From Ehretia macrophylla (lineage: Eukaryota; Streptophyta; Magnoliopsida; Boraginales; Ehretiaceae), in contig CM075773.1 of NCBI GenBank assembly GCA_037974665.1, positions 62,588,763 through 62,652,762 of the forward strand: a stretch of DNA of 64,000 bases, read 5' to 3'. The notes beneath the pieces were generated by a model. That model searched no databases, had not been told where the DNA came from, and worked only from the letters and a program-made list of their open reading frames with translations. The position numbers and the translations under genes were made by a program. Positions 25,190-36,942 of this stretch are shown here, one piece after another. Position 1 is the stretch's first letter. Every line of letters begins with the position of its first letter.

Positions 25190-26181
25190 AGATATGATAT
25201 ATATTGTATACTTTAAAGTTGAACCCAAAGTGGTATGACCAAAAGAGCCAGTCAGTAATTTTCTTTTATTTTTAATGACTTTTTCTACGTTAATTACTCG
25301 TGTACGTGAAAGCGAAGTTGGACTACTTTTAGAGGTTGATTCACTATTTGACATAGAAAAAATAGATTGACTAGTCATGTACATCCACACTCGTATGGCA
25401 TTATCATGGTGGGGAATCTTCATAGTGAGGAAAGTCCTCTGTTGAATAATGGAAAAGTTTGCTTTTGTTGGTTAAACTAATGAGTTAGTTCTTCCATTTA
25501 CTCGGGTGGATGTTTAGTCCAATCATATAAAATAGATTTCATAATATGTGAAATTCACCTTTATATGAGTGGGATGACCATCAGTCTCGATGAATGAAAA
25601 AAATTTATAAACTAATTCTCAAGAAAGTTCATTGTGTCACCATGTCTTGTATTTAAAAATGTGATTTTGCCTTATTGGTCACACCATGCTTATTTAATGG
25701 AAACTGAGGATTTATATATCATGCCAAAACAAAAGGCATCAACATTATATGATGCATTATAGTAATCGAAATTGATTTCAAGATATCAAAGTCCTAAAAG
25801 AAATTAATACTAAATGTATCTTTGAATTAATCTCGAATATATATTGTAGTAATCGAAATTGATCGAATAGAAATATTTAATGCACCTGTGAATATGGAAC
25901 ATATGTTATAGTAATCTAAATTCATCGAATAGAAATACTAAATGCATTTATGAGTCTCAAAAAATCTCCATCTATAGAGTGTGTAAATTCCATATGCGCT
26001 AGATATAAGTTCCACATGTGTGGGAATGCACGCATAGTCTCTCACATCCTAAAATGGTTATACAGCCGATGGAAATAAATTCATTAAGAGAATTACAACA
26101 ACACTTAAGGTTTCAAGCGATTACAATGGCACCCAAGGTTGTTTAAAAAATTGCCTAAACCTTCTGAGAATTGTAGGTATA
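25190..26181. other. Intergenic, no gene seen
   Basis: AT-rich, with a short motif repeated near 25760, 25850 and 25910 (AGTAATCGAAATTGAT followed by AGAAATA-like sequence). No coding support. Confidence 0.5.
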
Positions 26182-26190
26182 TATAATTTA

Positions 26191-27058
26191 GAGAAAATTT
26201 CACATTACCCCTCTATAATATGCGAAAATATCATCATATTTCTCTGTGTTCGTAAAACTCCAAAAAAGTCTCGTATATTATTAAAAAGGTCTCACATTAT
26301 CTTCTCCATGTCTCTCTTAAGGCATTAAATGACGTTTTTGTCCTTTTATAATACACATATATATTTTTTTTTTCTTCATCTCCATCCATTTATCACTAGA
26401 TAAAATAAAATAAAATAAAGAAAATTGAAAAGAAAAAAAAAAAAAAAAGACCATCTTCCCCAACCCCTCTAAGCCCCACTTGTCAAATTGACTATGTAGC
26501 ACACGATTCTCTTCCGTAAGGTTTTCCAGCCCAATTCTATTTCTACATGCTTAGTTCTTGAGGCTCTTCATGTTAATTTCGAAAATGGTGTTGTGATTAT
26601 AAAAATCAGCTTGACTATATGCTTACCTTTATCTAGTTCTATGTTCTTAGTTATTTATTGGTTTCTTTTATGTTCGTCCTAATTGATATTTGTCTAGGAA
26701 GTCCTGAGATATATGTACATATATGTATATGTGCGTGTGTTGGGGTGTGTGTGTGTGTGTGTGTGGAGGGGGGGCTGGGGCGGGGAAGATGGTATTTTTT
26801 TTAATTTTCTTAATTTTATTTTTTTATTTAGTGGTAAATGGGTAGAGATGAAAAAAATATACATATGCATTATAAAAGGGCAAAAACATTTTTTAATAAT
26901 TTAAAAGAGACATGGAGGGGGCAGTGTAAGACATTTTTATAATATATGGGACTTTTTTTAAGTTTTACGAACAAAGGAGGGTAGAATGATATTTTCGTAT
27001 ATTATAGAGGATAGAGTAATATTTTCGTATATTATAGAGGGTAACGTGAAATTTTCTC
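26191..27058. mobile_element. Foldback TIR element with perfect 9-bp target duplication
   Basis: Left end GAGAAAATTTCAC, right end GTGAAATTTTCTC. Arms of 250 bp or more pair along most of their length, including GGGGAAGATGG-type and GAGACATGGAG-type segments. TATAATTTA is present at 26182-26190 and again at 27059-27067. The centre holds a (GT)n tract (about 26746-26764) and unrelated AT-rich sequence. No transposase is seen. Confidence 0.87.
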
Positions 27059-27264
27059 TATAATTTACTCTACTTTTAGTTAATTAATATTCAAAAACTT
27101 GCCCAGTCCCTTTGACACGTTAATGAAAACTGTGGATTAGAATTCTCATAAAGCTTGAAAATGACATAGCGACTATAGAATAAAAGATGAAATCTTTTGA
27201 ATGAGAGGCTTCGAAGACTTTGAATCCCAATCTACCTGATTTACAAACTATAAGGCTTCACAAA

Positions 27265-27890
27265 CAAGGGCGGGTCCAGGAATTAACAATTAAGGAGAGT
27301 GAAATTTTTTTTTAATACAATATTTTTGGACCAGTACAAAAAATTTCCAAAATAACATAAAATTAGAAGAAGAAGATTTGATAAAAGATGATGGAGGAAT
27401 ATGAAAGTAATACAAACATAACCAAGTATGACTTACATATATAGTTTGGTTTTTAAGGGGAAACAAAAAAAACAAAAAAACAAAAAAAGAAGCTGGTCTT
27501 TTGATTTAAAAAATTTATAGTTATTCGAGAATTAAGTGATGGCCCAATAGCAAGGGTTGTCACCTTGGACTCGGGAGGTCTAGTGTTCGAATCTTGTGTG
27601 GGGTAAGGATGGAGGGATCATGGAAAAAAAAAAAAAAAACAAAAGAAGATTTAACCTTTTAGAAAAAGAAAATTGTACAAATATCAACATTCTGCTGCAA
27701 TTGGGACTCAAACTCACGCTACAAAAGTGAACACAGCTGTTCCCAACCACCAACTTACTTTATATCTTGTGAACTTTAGCAAATTTTATAGTATTTATTG
27801 GAGGGCTAAACCTATTTTCAAAAAAAAAATATACATTAAATATTTTGTATTTTTTGGAGGTTGGCCCCGGCCCCCCCTAAATCCCCCACT
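27265..27890. mobile_element. hAT-like repeat fragment
   Basis: Left end GGGCGGGTCCAGGAATT and right end AAATCCCCCACTG resemble the CAGTGGCGGATCCAGG / complement termini of a common plant repeat family. The interior is AT-rich and includes the SINE below. Exact borders and target duplication were not established. Confidence 0.5.
27539..27641 (+). mobile_element. tRNA-derived SINE
   Basis: Reads GATGGCCCAATAGCAAGGGT, then GTGTTCGAATC (B box, about 27581), GGATGGAGGGATCATGG and a 16-base A tail at about 27625-27640. The order of boxes and the GGAGGG before the tail resemble the minus-strand copies at 15785 and 19741. Confidence 0.7.
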
Positions 27891-27892
27891 GT

Positions 27893-28950
27893 GAATCACA
27901 AATGTGGAAATGCTAAGTGTACACATTGAATTTACAATGGGAATCTAGGGGCTCAAAGCTCCGAGATTCTTTTTATGTTAGTGGGTCACTAATAATTAGA
28001 GCTTATTTTAGAGATGATGGAGTTGTGAACAGAAAAAATCTGGAATAAATTAAATTTGGCAGAGTAAGGGTATTGTCAATGTGTAGCTTGCCATCCTTAT
28101 GGGATGAAGGCTAACTTCAATAATTTTTCTATCTTTTTTTTTATATATAGGGGATTGAAACAATTTTTTTTTTATATATAGGGATCTTTTAGTTTAGTTA
28201 CATTTCAACAGTTTTCCTTTATTCAATCAATCCCTTAGTTTAGGGAATCTCAATTTCAATTTCACTTCAACAGCTTTCCTATTATAAAGACTCTCTATTT
28301 TTATTTTGTTTCAATATTCTCTTTTTATTTCATTAAACATATTATTTTAATACCTTTTTTTATATATATGTTCATTTTTTCTCGACGACATTCTATTTCT
28401 AATTACTAATATAAATTTTTATTTTTTATTATTTAATTTAAAACTTTTTCAATAACTCTTTAACTTTTTTGTTATTTAATTTAAAACTTTCTCGACAACA
28501 TTCTATGTTAATTTTTTATTTTTTATTAATTTTATTTTAATTAATAAAAAATTACAATATTTAAGTGCAACAAAAATTAAAATTTAAGTATAACTCATAA
28601 CGTTTAGTATATTAAAATGCAATTAAAAAATACTAAATAATTAGGTGTAATTAAAAAATCAATAAACAGTGTTTAGGGGATGGGGTAAGAGATTGGATTT
28701 TTTTTCCTATATGTAGAGAAGATAAAAATAGATGTAGGGATCCCCTACAGTTTAAGGGATAGGATAGGATATCTGTTGGAACATAATGTCTCCAATCTCC
28801 TCCATACACGTAGAGTAGAAAAACATTTAGGGCATCTCTTGAAAATGGCCTAAGATCTTATTTGTAAGTCATTCCTTGGTTGGTCCCCTACCCTTATCCG
28901 AGGGTTCTCCTTGCTTCACACGTCCCTATCCCTTTTCACGTGTTCTTCGA
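27893..28950. other. Intergenic AT-rich DNA with MITE debris
   Basis: TATATAGGG(G/A) occurs twice at about 28144-28184, and partial inverted similarity (AATCCCTTAGTTTAGGG versus the complement of the 28740 region) suggests an eroded MITE. No gene. Confidence 0.45.
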
Positions 28951-29292
28951 CTATCCTTATCAGAGGCTCTATATTAGAGACTCTTGAGTCGTACAATTAT
29001 TACGTAATATAGTTCATTTGGTGAAACAAAAATTCATAAAGTAGATATCAAAATCATCAAAAAGTGGGTCCGAGTCTCTACAAAGTACAAAGTCTCTAAA
29101 AATGTTACTACAAAATCTCTAAAAATATTACTAAATTTAGCAATATTTTTAGAGACTTTGTACTTTTTAGAGACTTGGACATACTTTTTGGTAATTTTGA
29201 TCTCTACTTTATAAATTTTTGTTTTACTAAATAAATTATATTACGTAATAATTATACGATACCAGAATTTATAGACTCTGGTAAGAACAGCC
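28951..29292. mobile_element. Foldback MITE, about 340 bp
   Basis: CTATCCTTATCAGAGGCTCT at the left pairs with TAGACTCTGGTAAGAACAG at the right. Farther in, ATTATTACGTAATATA pairs with TATATTACGTAATAAT, ATAAAGTAGATATCAAAAT with its complement, and GTACAAAGTCTCTAAAAAT with ATTTTTAGAGACTTTGTAC. The centre is near 29120. The whole unit would fold into a nearly complete hairpin. Confidence 0.85.
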
Positions 29293-32200
29293 TTAACGAA
29301 ATGAAAATTAATGACAGACATACTAGTGAGAATCACATGACAATTATACCAGACTCGATACATTAATCTTAGGTTTATTTGGCTTTTGGCATAGTACCAA
29401 TGACTTGTCCTTCGTATCCTTGTGCTTTCTTCATAGGCTCAGCGCCCTGTCCGTGTATATCGAGCCATTTTATGAACCTCTCAAGCTATTTACAAACCTT
29501 CTGGGTTGACTGGGTTCTCTTGGACTCATCCCTAAATTTATGGCCTGCGGGCCATAAGTTCATATTTTCTTTATCCTGTTTGGGCTTTCCACCACCATTT
29601 CCAACAGGCTTCAGTATTTGGGTTACATATGCAATTGTCTTACCAACTCTTGGGCTTTGTTTGACCCTAGGAGTATTTTGGTATCCTTTCTTCTGATCAT
29701 GATGTTTTAAAATTGTAGGACTTCAATTATTTATTCCATCATTACTTTTGTTAAATTATAATATAATTCCAGCAATGATCTTCCAAGAGGAAAAGAGTTA
29801 TAATACTAATGGAAACAATATTCTCCTCCTAAAGCCATCTAATAGTCCTTATATGGTTGGGAATCTTTTGCCTTCTTCACATCACATTCACCCAAAAAAA
29901 AAAAAAAAAGAAAGAAAAAAGAAAATCTTCACATTATGGCTAAATATACTGAAATAGTAAGTGATTGACCAGTGGCGGAGAAAATATTCCTAAAGTTAGG
30001 GGTATTTTAGTAAATTCATTTTTTATTTTTTATTTTAAAAGAAAAAATAACTGGCCACTTTCTCTTTCTTACACTCACCAATCCGTGCATCTCCATCAAC
30101 TCAAGCAACAACAATGAACTTTACCAAAAAAAAAAAAAAAACAAAGAAAAAAAAAACAAGCTACTTCATCATGTGCTTTGAGGTGCCTCACCTGGTTGCA
30201 TCTTCATCATCTACTTAAGTCTCAACGTCTCACCTATCCGTGCATCTCCAAGTAAGAAAAGTAAAACAATATGGGTTCAATGTTTGAAGAGTTTTGTTGA
30301 ACTGTTATTTGATTCATTAGCATAATAGTATATTTTTAATACAAGGAGTTGTGTGTACAAGTACATAAGATAAGTATACAACATATTATGGTCTAAACAA
30401 ATGCTAATGAAATCAAGTAAATACAACAAATGTCAATATAAACGGGATAGCATTATTTGTTCTGTTATAAATATTGCATGATGATAGATCCCTTGATAGT
30501 TGATAGTTAATCTACTCAGAGAGGGCTTCAATCAAGGAATTGCAATATTAGGCTTATCAATTGAAGAACAAAAAAAGGATTCCGAATTCCAATGGCTGAG
30601 TGGTGAAAGGAGATGTGAGAAAGCTGAAGCTTAATGCGTGTGACATCTCACGTATGCATAAATTAAATATTATTTTATGTATAAATAAGTGTCTTAACCT
30701 TTGATTACGGACTATATCACTGTTAGAGGTAAAACTAAACACCGGATGCCTACATTAATCCCCGGTGCTTGACTCTACCACTATGATCGACAATACTCCT
30801 TGTGGTATGAGTCTATGAATCAAAGAAGTATTTTTCTTTTTTTTCTTTTTTTTTTTTTGGCTCAAGGAATCAAAGAAGTATACAGGGACAAAATGAATAT
30901 TAGAAGCACAAGACTTGGCGAATTCTTTAGGCACGTGCAACTTTTTGTAATCAGCCAGCATTCATTATAAGATAATCCACAGATTTAATTAATAATTTAG
31001 AGTTAACCTCTGAAGAGCGTTTTGAAAAATCAATTTGTTAAAAAATTGATTTTTCAATATGACTTTGAAATAGCTTTTTGTTGCTGTATTAGGAAATTAC
31101 ATAATTAAAAATGATTTAGAAATGTAAGAAATGTAACATGATTAAACCCGGTAGGACATCTCTTATCTTTTTGCTCCTAAAAAAGTAAATTGAGTGATTT
31201 CCATTTCTCACTTCTGATATCGTCAGACCTTGTTCGTTATTCTTCATCATGTCATAGTACGTAGTATGAAGCGTTTGATCCGGTCTGAGACCAAGTAGGT
31301 ACAACATAAACGGTAAGTAGAGCAGTCTTAAGAACTAATCCACTTTGATAATGAATTTTTGATTTCCTTTTTTTATTGAAATCCTTTAATGCGGCTTTCC
31401 TTTGATTATTATTATTATTTTTAATATGAGGGTGAAAAGTATAAAAACACTCTATGGTTTTTGAAAAGTGCACAATGCCCCCATATGAATTTAAAACTGC
31501 CCATAACTGTCTTGTGGTCTCAAAAACGATGCTTGCATGCCCTAACCCGATATTTCCATACGGGATTAACGGAATTTGTGAAAAGACATCATTAGTTGGC
31601 GGATGGCTAGTGGGCGGAAAAGGAGAGAAAAACAGGTGGTTAGTGGGCGGATGGTGGCGGCAATGTGGCAGGGCTGGGTAGCGTCGCAATTGGCTAGCAA
31701 CGTCAAAGAGTTATAGAAGAATGGACATGATTCATGTCCATTATAATAACAATTGATTTTATTTACAGTGGTAGAGCCAACACACTCGGGGTTAGGGGCA
31801 TTATAGTGGTGAAATTGGTACTAAGGGTCGAGACACTCATTAATGCATAAATGTTTTATATAAATTATAAATAAGTTATTGACTTTATGTCTAAAATCAT
31901 AGTTTTTTTTTTATGATAATAGATCACAATATGCTATAATTGAATCAATACTTAATTTAAGCACATGTTATAACACAAATAAAGTCTTCAAAACATGACT
32001 CGCCCTCATATAATGTACTTTGTAGGAATTATATAAATGTAAGTATGAAAGCATATAAGTAGTTTTCAAGGCATTATTCCCTCTCAATTTAGTAATAACA
32101 AAACAAACAAAAGAGGGAAGGAAGGATCAATAACAATAGGTATTGTAAAAAGAACAAGTAATTTTCATTAGATGCACGTAGAGTAAAGTTATTGCTCAAA

Positions 32201-32588
32201 ACGTGATTTTTCCTTTAAAAAAATTATCTATTCCTTATTTAACAAATAAAAAATTAAAATATTAAATTCAAATTTAGATTAAAAAATTTCAAAATATATG
32301 TATAAATTAAAACAAAAATTCATACATAAAAATTAAAAAAAAAAGGGGCTACTGTACAAAAATAGCCTTATAGAGCTCTGAAATCAATATGCACTATCAT
32401 ATTGTAGAAGCTTGACTTGCAAACCTGCTCACAAATTTTAGCTCTATCGGATATATATATATTTTTTTTTCTCCAACTCAGGGTATGCTCGTGCACAGTG
32501 TGAGCTACATGTCCCTTCCACGGTTGATGGTCTGGATTTTACTTACTGAAGATTTTATAGTTAAATTCAGCATCTTCATAAACTGAAA
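29293..32588. other. Intergenic repeats and debris
   Basis: Apart from the remnant at 29375, no gene is supported. Fragments that look like repeat termini occur at 29964 (CAGTGGCGGAG) and 31767 (CAGTGGTAGAGCC), and a GC-richer patch at 31440-31690 (CTATGGTTTTTGAAAAG, CCCCCATATG) looks like the end of an unknown transposon. A perfect small hairpin (AAAAATCAATTTG/ CAAATTGATTTTT-like) lies near 31025-31055. Confidence 0.45.
29375..29700 (-). pseudogene. Unrecognised protein remnant
   Basis: One minus-strand frame reads an unusually protein-like sequence with balanced composition: TPRVKQSPRVGKTIAYVTQ, NMNLWPAGHKFRDESKRTQ, then one internal stop, FIKWLDIHGQGAEP and a final TMPKAK before TAA at 29375. 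The GC content is higher than in the surroundings. I do not recognise the family. It could be the last exon of a decayed host gene or part of a retroelement gag. The plus-strand open frame at 29379-29696 is probably its shadow. Confidence 0.35.
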
Positions 32589-32596
32589 GTTATATA

Positions 32597-33895
32597 GGGT
32601 TATTTTGACTCAGACCCCTTCATTTATCAGAAAATGTGACCTGGATCCCCTCATTTTTGAAAGTGTGAGACAAACCCCTTTTGTTAGGGTGTCTATTTTT
32701 CTGTTGTAGTGTCATAAAATGTCTTTTATACCCTCCATAAAAGTCTTTTTCTCCTTCCATTCTTTTCTTCTTTTCCTTTTTTTCTGCACATTCCTTTCAC
32801 CTGCTGCACAAATTGAAACCAAACGGGGAACTATGATCTGCAAGAGTTTGGCTTCTTGTTTTGCATGATTCTGATAGCCTTTTTTTTTATCTATACTTAT
32901 TACTGCGATTTACAATAAATCTCACTATGGCAGACAGATGATGCACACTAGCACAGAGGCACCCATAAGGCACATGCACAATCCAACACACTGGCACGTA
33001 CACGTCGAACAATGATCAGCCTCGCACACCACCAACATCCATATCTACCTTCTTTTCCATCTATTACCATCGCACACCCACCATCTAATTTCCCCAATTT
33101 GCAAATCAAGTTTATGATTTAACATCCCAACTAACAACAGCTAAAACTTAATCTATTTAGGTGTTAATTCGTGGCTTTGTTCCAAATAGTTCCGATCTAA
33201 CCACTACTTCGACATCATCATCATCTTCGTCATCATAATTAGTCTCAATGTGTGTGTAATGAAGTTTAGGATGTAGAAGGAGCTTCTTTGGATGGTCTGC
33301 CTTCTACTTACCAGTGGCTGGCACTCAATGTAGATGGTGTGTAAGTGTGTTGGTAAGAGGTTTGTGCAGCAGGTGAAAGAAATGAGCAGAAAAAGGAAAA
33401 GAAGAAAAGAATAAAAGTTTGTTCAAGGGAGAAGAATTGAAAAGCATGTGTAATTTTTGGTCTTGCCAACCTCATGCAACGTTAACAAATATTTGTCCTT
33501 TTATTTAGAAGTTTCTGAATGTTCTAGAGACTGAGTTTCTCTCAAGCATTTCTACAAATACTTAAAATTCAACAACAAAAGCAAGCAACAGCAGGCCTTC
33601 GGCAATCTGCACGATTGGCTTCCTTGAAAGTGCTCTATGATTGTAAGCGCATGAGGAAAAAATTGGGCTTTAATCTTTTTGTCAATCATCTCAAGCAAGC
33701 AACAACAGACCTCCATAATGAATTCACCTAGCAAAAAAAAAAGATGTTTATGGAGGGTATAAAAGACATTTTATGACATTATAACAGAAAAATAGACAGA
33801 CCCATAACAGAAGGGGTCTGTCTCACACTTGCAAAAAATGAGGGGGTCTAGGTCACATTTTCTGACAATGGAAGGGGTCTGAGTCAAAATAACCC
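32597..33895. mobile_element. Mutator-like TIR element, about 1.3 kb
   Basis: Ends GGGTTATTTTGACTCAGACC and its inverted copy at 33876-33895 are almost perfect, and similarity continues for roughly 160 bp (including ATAAAAGACATTTTATGACA). Flanks GTTATATA (32589-32596) and GTTACATA (33896-33903) form an 8-bp duplication with one mismatch. The interior has no transposase. A second, imperfect symmetry inside (CCTGCTGCACAAATT at 32800, CTTACCAGTGGC near 33310, TGCAGCAGGTGAAAG near 33366) suggests a nested palindrome. Confidence 0.85.
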
Positions 33896-34465
33896 GTTAC
33901 ATAAAAGAAGACTAACCTTTTACGAAGCGAAAACGATGGAATGATTAATGTGTTTGTTTTATGGCGAGAATCTGAGCTTACAATACAAGATTGTACTCTA
34001 TCTAATTCACAGCCTAAATACTCAAGTTAATAGGCTATGAGAGAGATTTGAGAGAGCATATAGTTTTCTACTTTTGTTTTGTTTTTGTTTGAAGATAATA
34101 GAACGAATGTATGTTCTATTATCTTTGGATCAAATTTAAATATCAAGTAACTTCCTACTTACTTGGGTCAAACGGATCAGGTCAGTTCATTTTGTGCGAC
34201 CCATAACCCTAGTTCAACACCTACAAATAGCCGAGTCTTTATTTCTTTAAATGATGACATGTATCACTATCATTATATTTAACTATAACACATGACATCT
34301 TCATATCACCATAGTGGAACCCACACATTTTTGTAGGTTGTAAGTCCTTGATGGTTAACATAGGTGTCAGCTTTATGGGGAGCATGCACAGATGTATCCT
34401 AAATGCTTCCAGCATATCTATGTTTTTCGCTGGTCCAATAACATTATAAGATCTTTGCAAATAAC

Positions 34466-35060
34466 TTTTTTTTTTTTGAACTAAAAAAAAATTCCATTAA
34501 ACAAATAAATGAGAGGATACATTTAGTCAATACCAGATCGGACTATGTTTTGGGAAATTAAATGAATAAGATCGGGAGGAAGGTTGGATACCCAATTAAG
34601 AGGGAGCTCATTACAATATTTTGCTTTTACAATCCAATCACTACCATAATTAGTCATTCTTCTAATGCTACGAACCTTAACATGAGTGGATTCAACTACA
34701 ATTTTTTGAATATCCTCCACTATTAATTTTACATTCCAACTAGGGGCAAGGTCTGGAAAATTGATTGCTTTTAGAACAGACTCTGCATCACTTTCGATGG
34801 TGATGTTATGACACGCAAATTGGGTTGCAAAGTGACAGGCGCTCCTAATAGCCGCCACTTCGGCTTTGAAGGTCGAAACACTTCTGATCGCATCTGCTTG
34901 GCCTGCAATGATTGTTCCTCTTGAGTCCCGCACAATAAAAATTGATGTTGCACGATTATCCTCCTTCCTGAAAGATGCATCTATATTAATCTTGATAGCT
35001 CCTATCGGAGGGAGGGTCCAGGTGGAAATAACTGAACGTGACGAAAGTTGCATCAATTTT
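34466..35060 (-). mobile_element. LINE 3' fragment with intact RNase H domain
   Basis: A continuous frame from 35056 to 34523 (177 residues) encodes a plant L1-type RNase H (RVT_3): INIDASF with Asp26, FKAEVAAIRSA with Glu66, IESDAESVL with Asp90 and YGSDWIVKAK with Asp140, the four acidic positions of the active site. In LINEs this activity helps clear RNA from the RNA/DNA hybrid. A T run at 34466-34477 on the plus strand is the probable poly(A) tail. No reverse transcriptase is seen upstream, so the copy is 5'-truncated. The first residues may not be the true start, since the domain would be internal to a polyprotein. Confidence 0.87.
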
Positions 35061-35079
35061 TATGAGGAATAGTGTAGAC

Positions 35080-36490
35080 AGCCAAAATTTTCAGGCTGTT
35101 TTGTTGCTTAGTATACTTAAAGAACTGAAGCATGCAAAGTATCCAACACAAAATGTCGAAAAGCTACAAAATTGTGCTCTTCGAGAATTGTGATCACTCG
35201 TGGAAATAGACAAGTATAGCAGAACAGAAAACTATTTCCTTTAGTTTGTTTTGTATGGCCTTTTCGTCACCCTCAAGAGGTTACCTATTTGCCAGCAAAG
35301 AACAGGTCCTTCACATCCAGAAGAGGAGAGGACATGGCTTCGTGATTAGTGAATCCATCCAAAATTCTATTCTTTCTTGGATAGATTAAAACATGTCCAT
35401 AAACTCTACCTTTTTATTCTAACATGTGATCTCACACATTACACACATTAAAACGAGACTTACACCTATTAAGAGGACATTTCAAAACGTCCCCGTTTTG
35501 AACAATTTTCCTTCTTTGTTAATTGAAAGTTTGTATTCTCTCTTACTTCAAGGGGAAGTGGGGAGCTTAAAGAAATGGTTTCATACTCGAGAAATTATTC
35601 TATTGGTTTATATTACGAGATATTCTTTTCCCAAAGTAGGAAAATGCTAAAACATGTCTGAGAAACTATAATGGCTCCCGTCAAAGGAGAAAAAGATATC
35701 TTATTTGCTATGCACACCCCAAAGATAACTTCTAAATTGTTTAATAATACCCTTGTCCTACATTAATAGATTATTACTTTCTTCAACACTTTCAAGATTA
35801 GTAGATAAGAATACGTATTGTTCCACTTAATACCACTTAATTTTAAGATAAAATATGTACTTCTTAATACAGTATTATTGTTAAACCTTGATCGAGTATC
35901 GTTCATCCACTTGTAACTATGTTTTGATTTGAAGCTCTCCATAACCTAAAAAAAAAAAAAAAGAATTGTATCTCCAACTCTTGATAATTTGGGCTTCTAT
36001 GACCAAATCGCTTCATTTAATATCAATTAATTAATTTTAAAATAAAAACCGTATTTCTAAACATTAATCAAGACCATTACCATCGGAATATTGATATTTC
36101 TGCAACGTTTCTCGGATAATATATTATTCATGAAAACTGTAAAAAACACCAAATATTTCAATTTAAAACCAAACTGTGACACTTGGTGTAGTAATTGTAT
36201 CTTCGACAAAAAAAAAAAAAGAAGTGCAGTAATTGTATCAACCAGGGATTGCAAATTTTATATTACAAGATGAAAGCTATGGTATTTAAAAAAAAAAAAA
36301 AAAAAATAACTCTGGTATTCCAATTTGATGCCGAACTGTGATATTTGGTATAGCAGCTGTATCAAATGGTGATAAGCTAAATTTATATTACGTCAAGATG
36401 TATTTCACTGTCCTTTCCTGACATCTTTTTGTCTGTTTACTGGTTGGATTACTATGTACTCCAAGTGTATCATAGTGGGTAAATTTCACA
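35080..36490. other. Intergenic, no gene seen
   Basis: AT-rich DNA with A runs at about 35949, 36208 and 36288. CCGAACTGTGATATTTGGTA at about 36332 echoes CCAAACTGTGACACTTGGTG at about 36167, a short decayed duplication. Confidence 0.5.
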
Positions 36491-36494
36491 CTTA

Positions 36495-36939
36495 GGCTCC
36501 GTTTGTTTGCCGTAAAATAACTTGCTTGTGTAAAATGTTTTCCGTGGAAAGTGTTTTTCTGGAAAATAAAATATTTTACATGGCTCCGTTTGTTTGCCGT
36601 AAAATAACTTATTGAGGGAAAATATTTTACTAGAAAATAGAATACTGAAAAATATTTTATAGTGTTTGGATGTACGGTAAGTTCGGTAAAATGTTTTCTT
36701 ATCCCAAAGGACATGAAAACATTTTACATAATTTTGTACTAGCCGCAATTGTTGACCGGAAAATATTTTACAGTTGACTAATTTTCCGGTGTTACCAAAC
36801 ACCGTAAAATTAAGAAAAAGCAGTCGCAATTTTTGACTGGAAAACATTTTACGGTTGACCAATTTTCCAGTGTTACCAAACACCGTAAAATTCGAAAAAT
36901 ATTTTCCGGTAAAATATTTTACAGCAAACAAACGGAGCC
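36495..36939. mobile_element. Harbinger-like MITE, copy 1, with a duplicated left terminus
   Basis: 445 bp between TTA target duplications (36492-36494 and 36940-36942). Left end GGCTCCGTTTGTTTGCCGTA, right end GCAAACAAACGGAGCC. The left terminal sequence occurs again at 36582, 87 bp further in. A second internal direct repeat has a period of 81 bp (GCCGCAATTGTTGACC at 36742, GTCGCAATTTTTGACT at 36823), each part ending in GTGTTACCAAACACCGTAAA. No coding capacity; the open frames here are repeat artefacts. Confidence 0.88.
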
Positions 36940-36942
36940 TTA

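Noticed and set aside
31252..31689. Pro/His-rich 145-codon minus-strand frame
   Set aside because: It includes a low-complexity Asn run and repeat-like DNA, with an opposing frame open too; probably the end of an unknown transposon.
36388..36931. Open frames of 108 and 153 codons on the minus strand
   Set aside because: They lie wholly in a MITE, are rich in Lys, Phe and Tyr, and match the frames of the other MITE copies.
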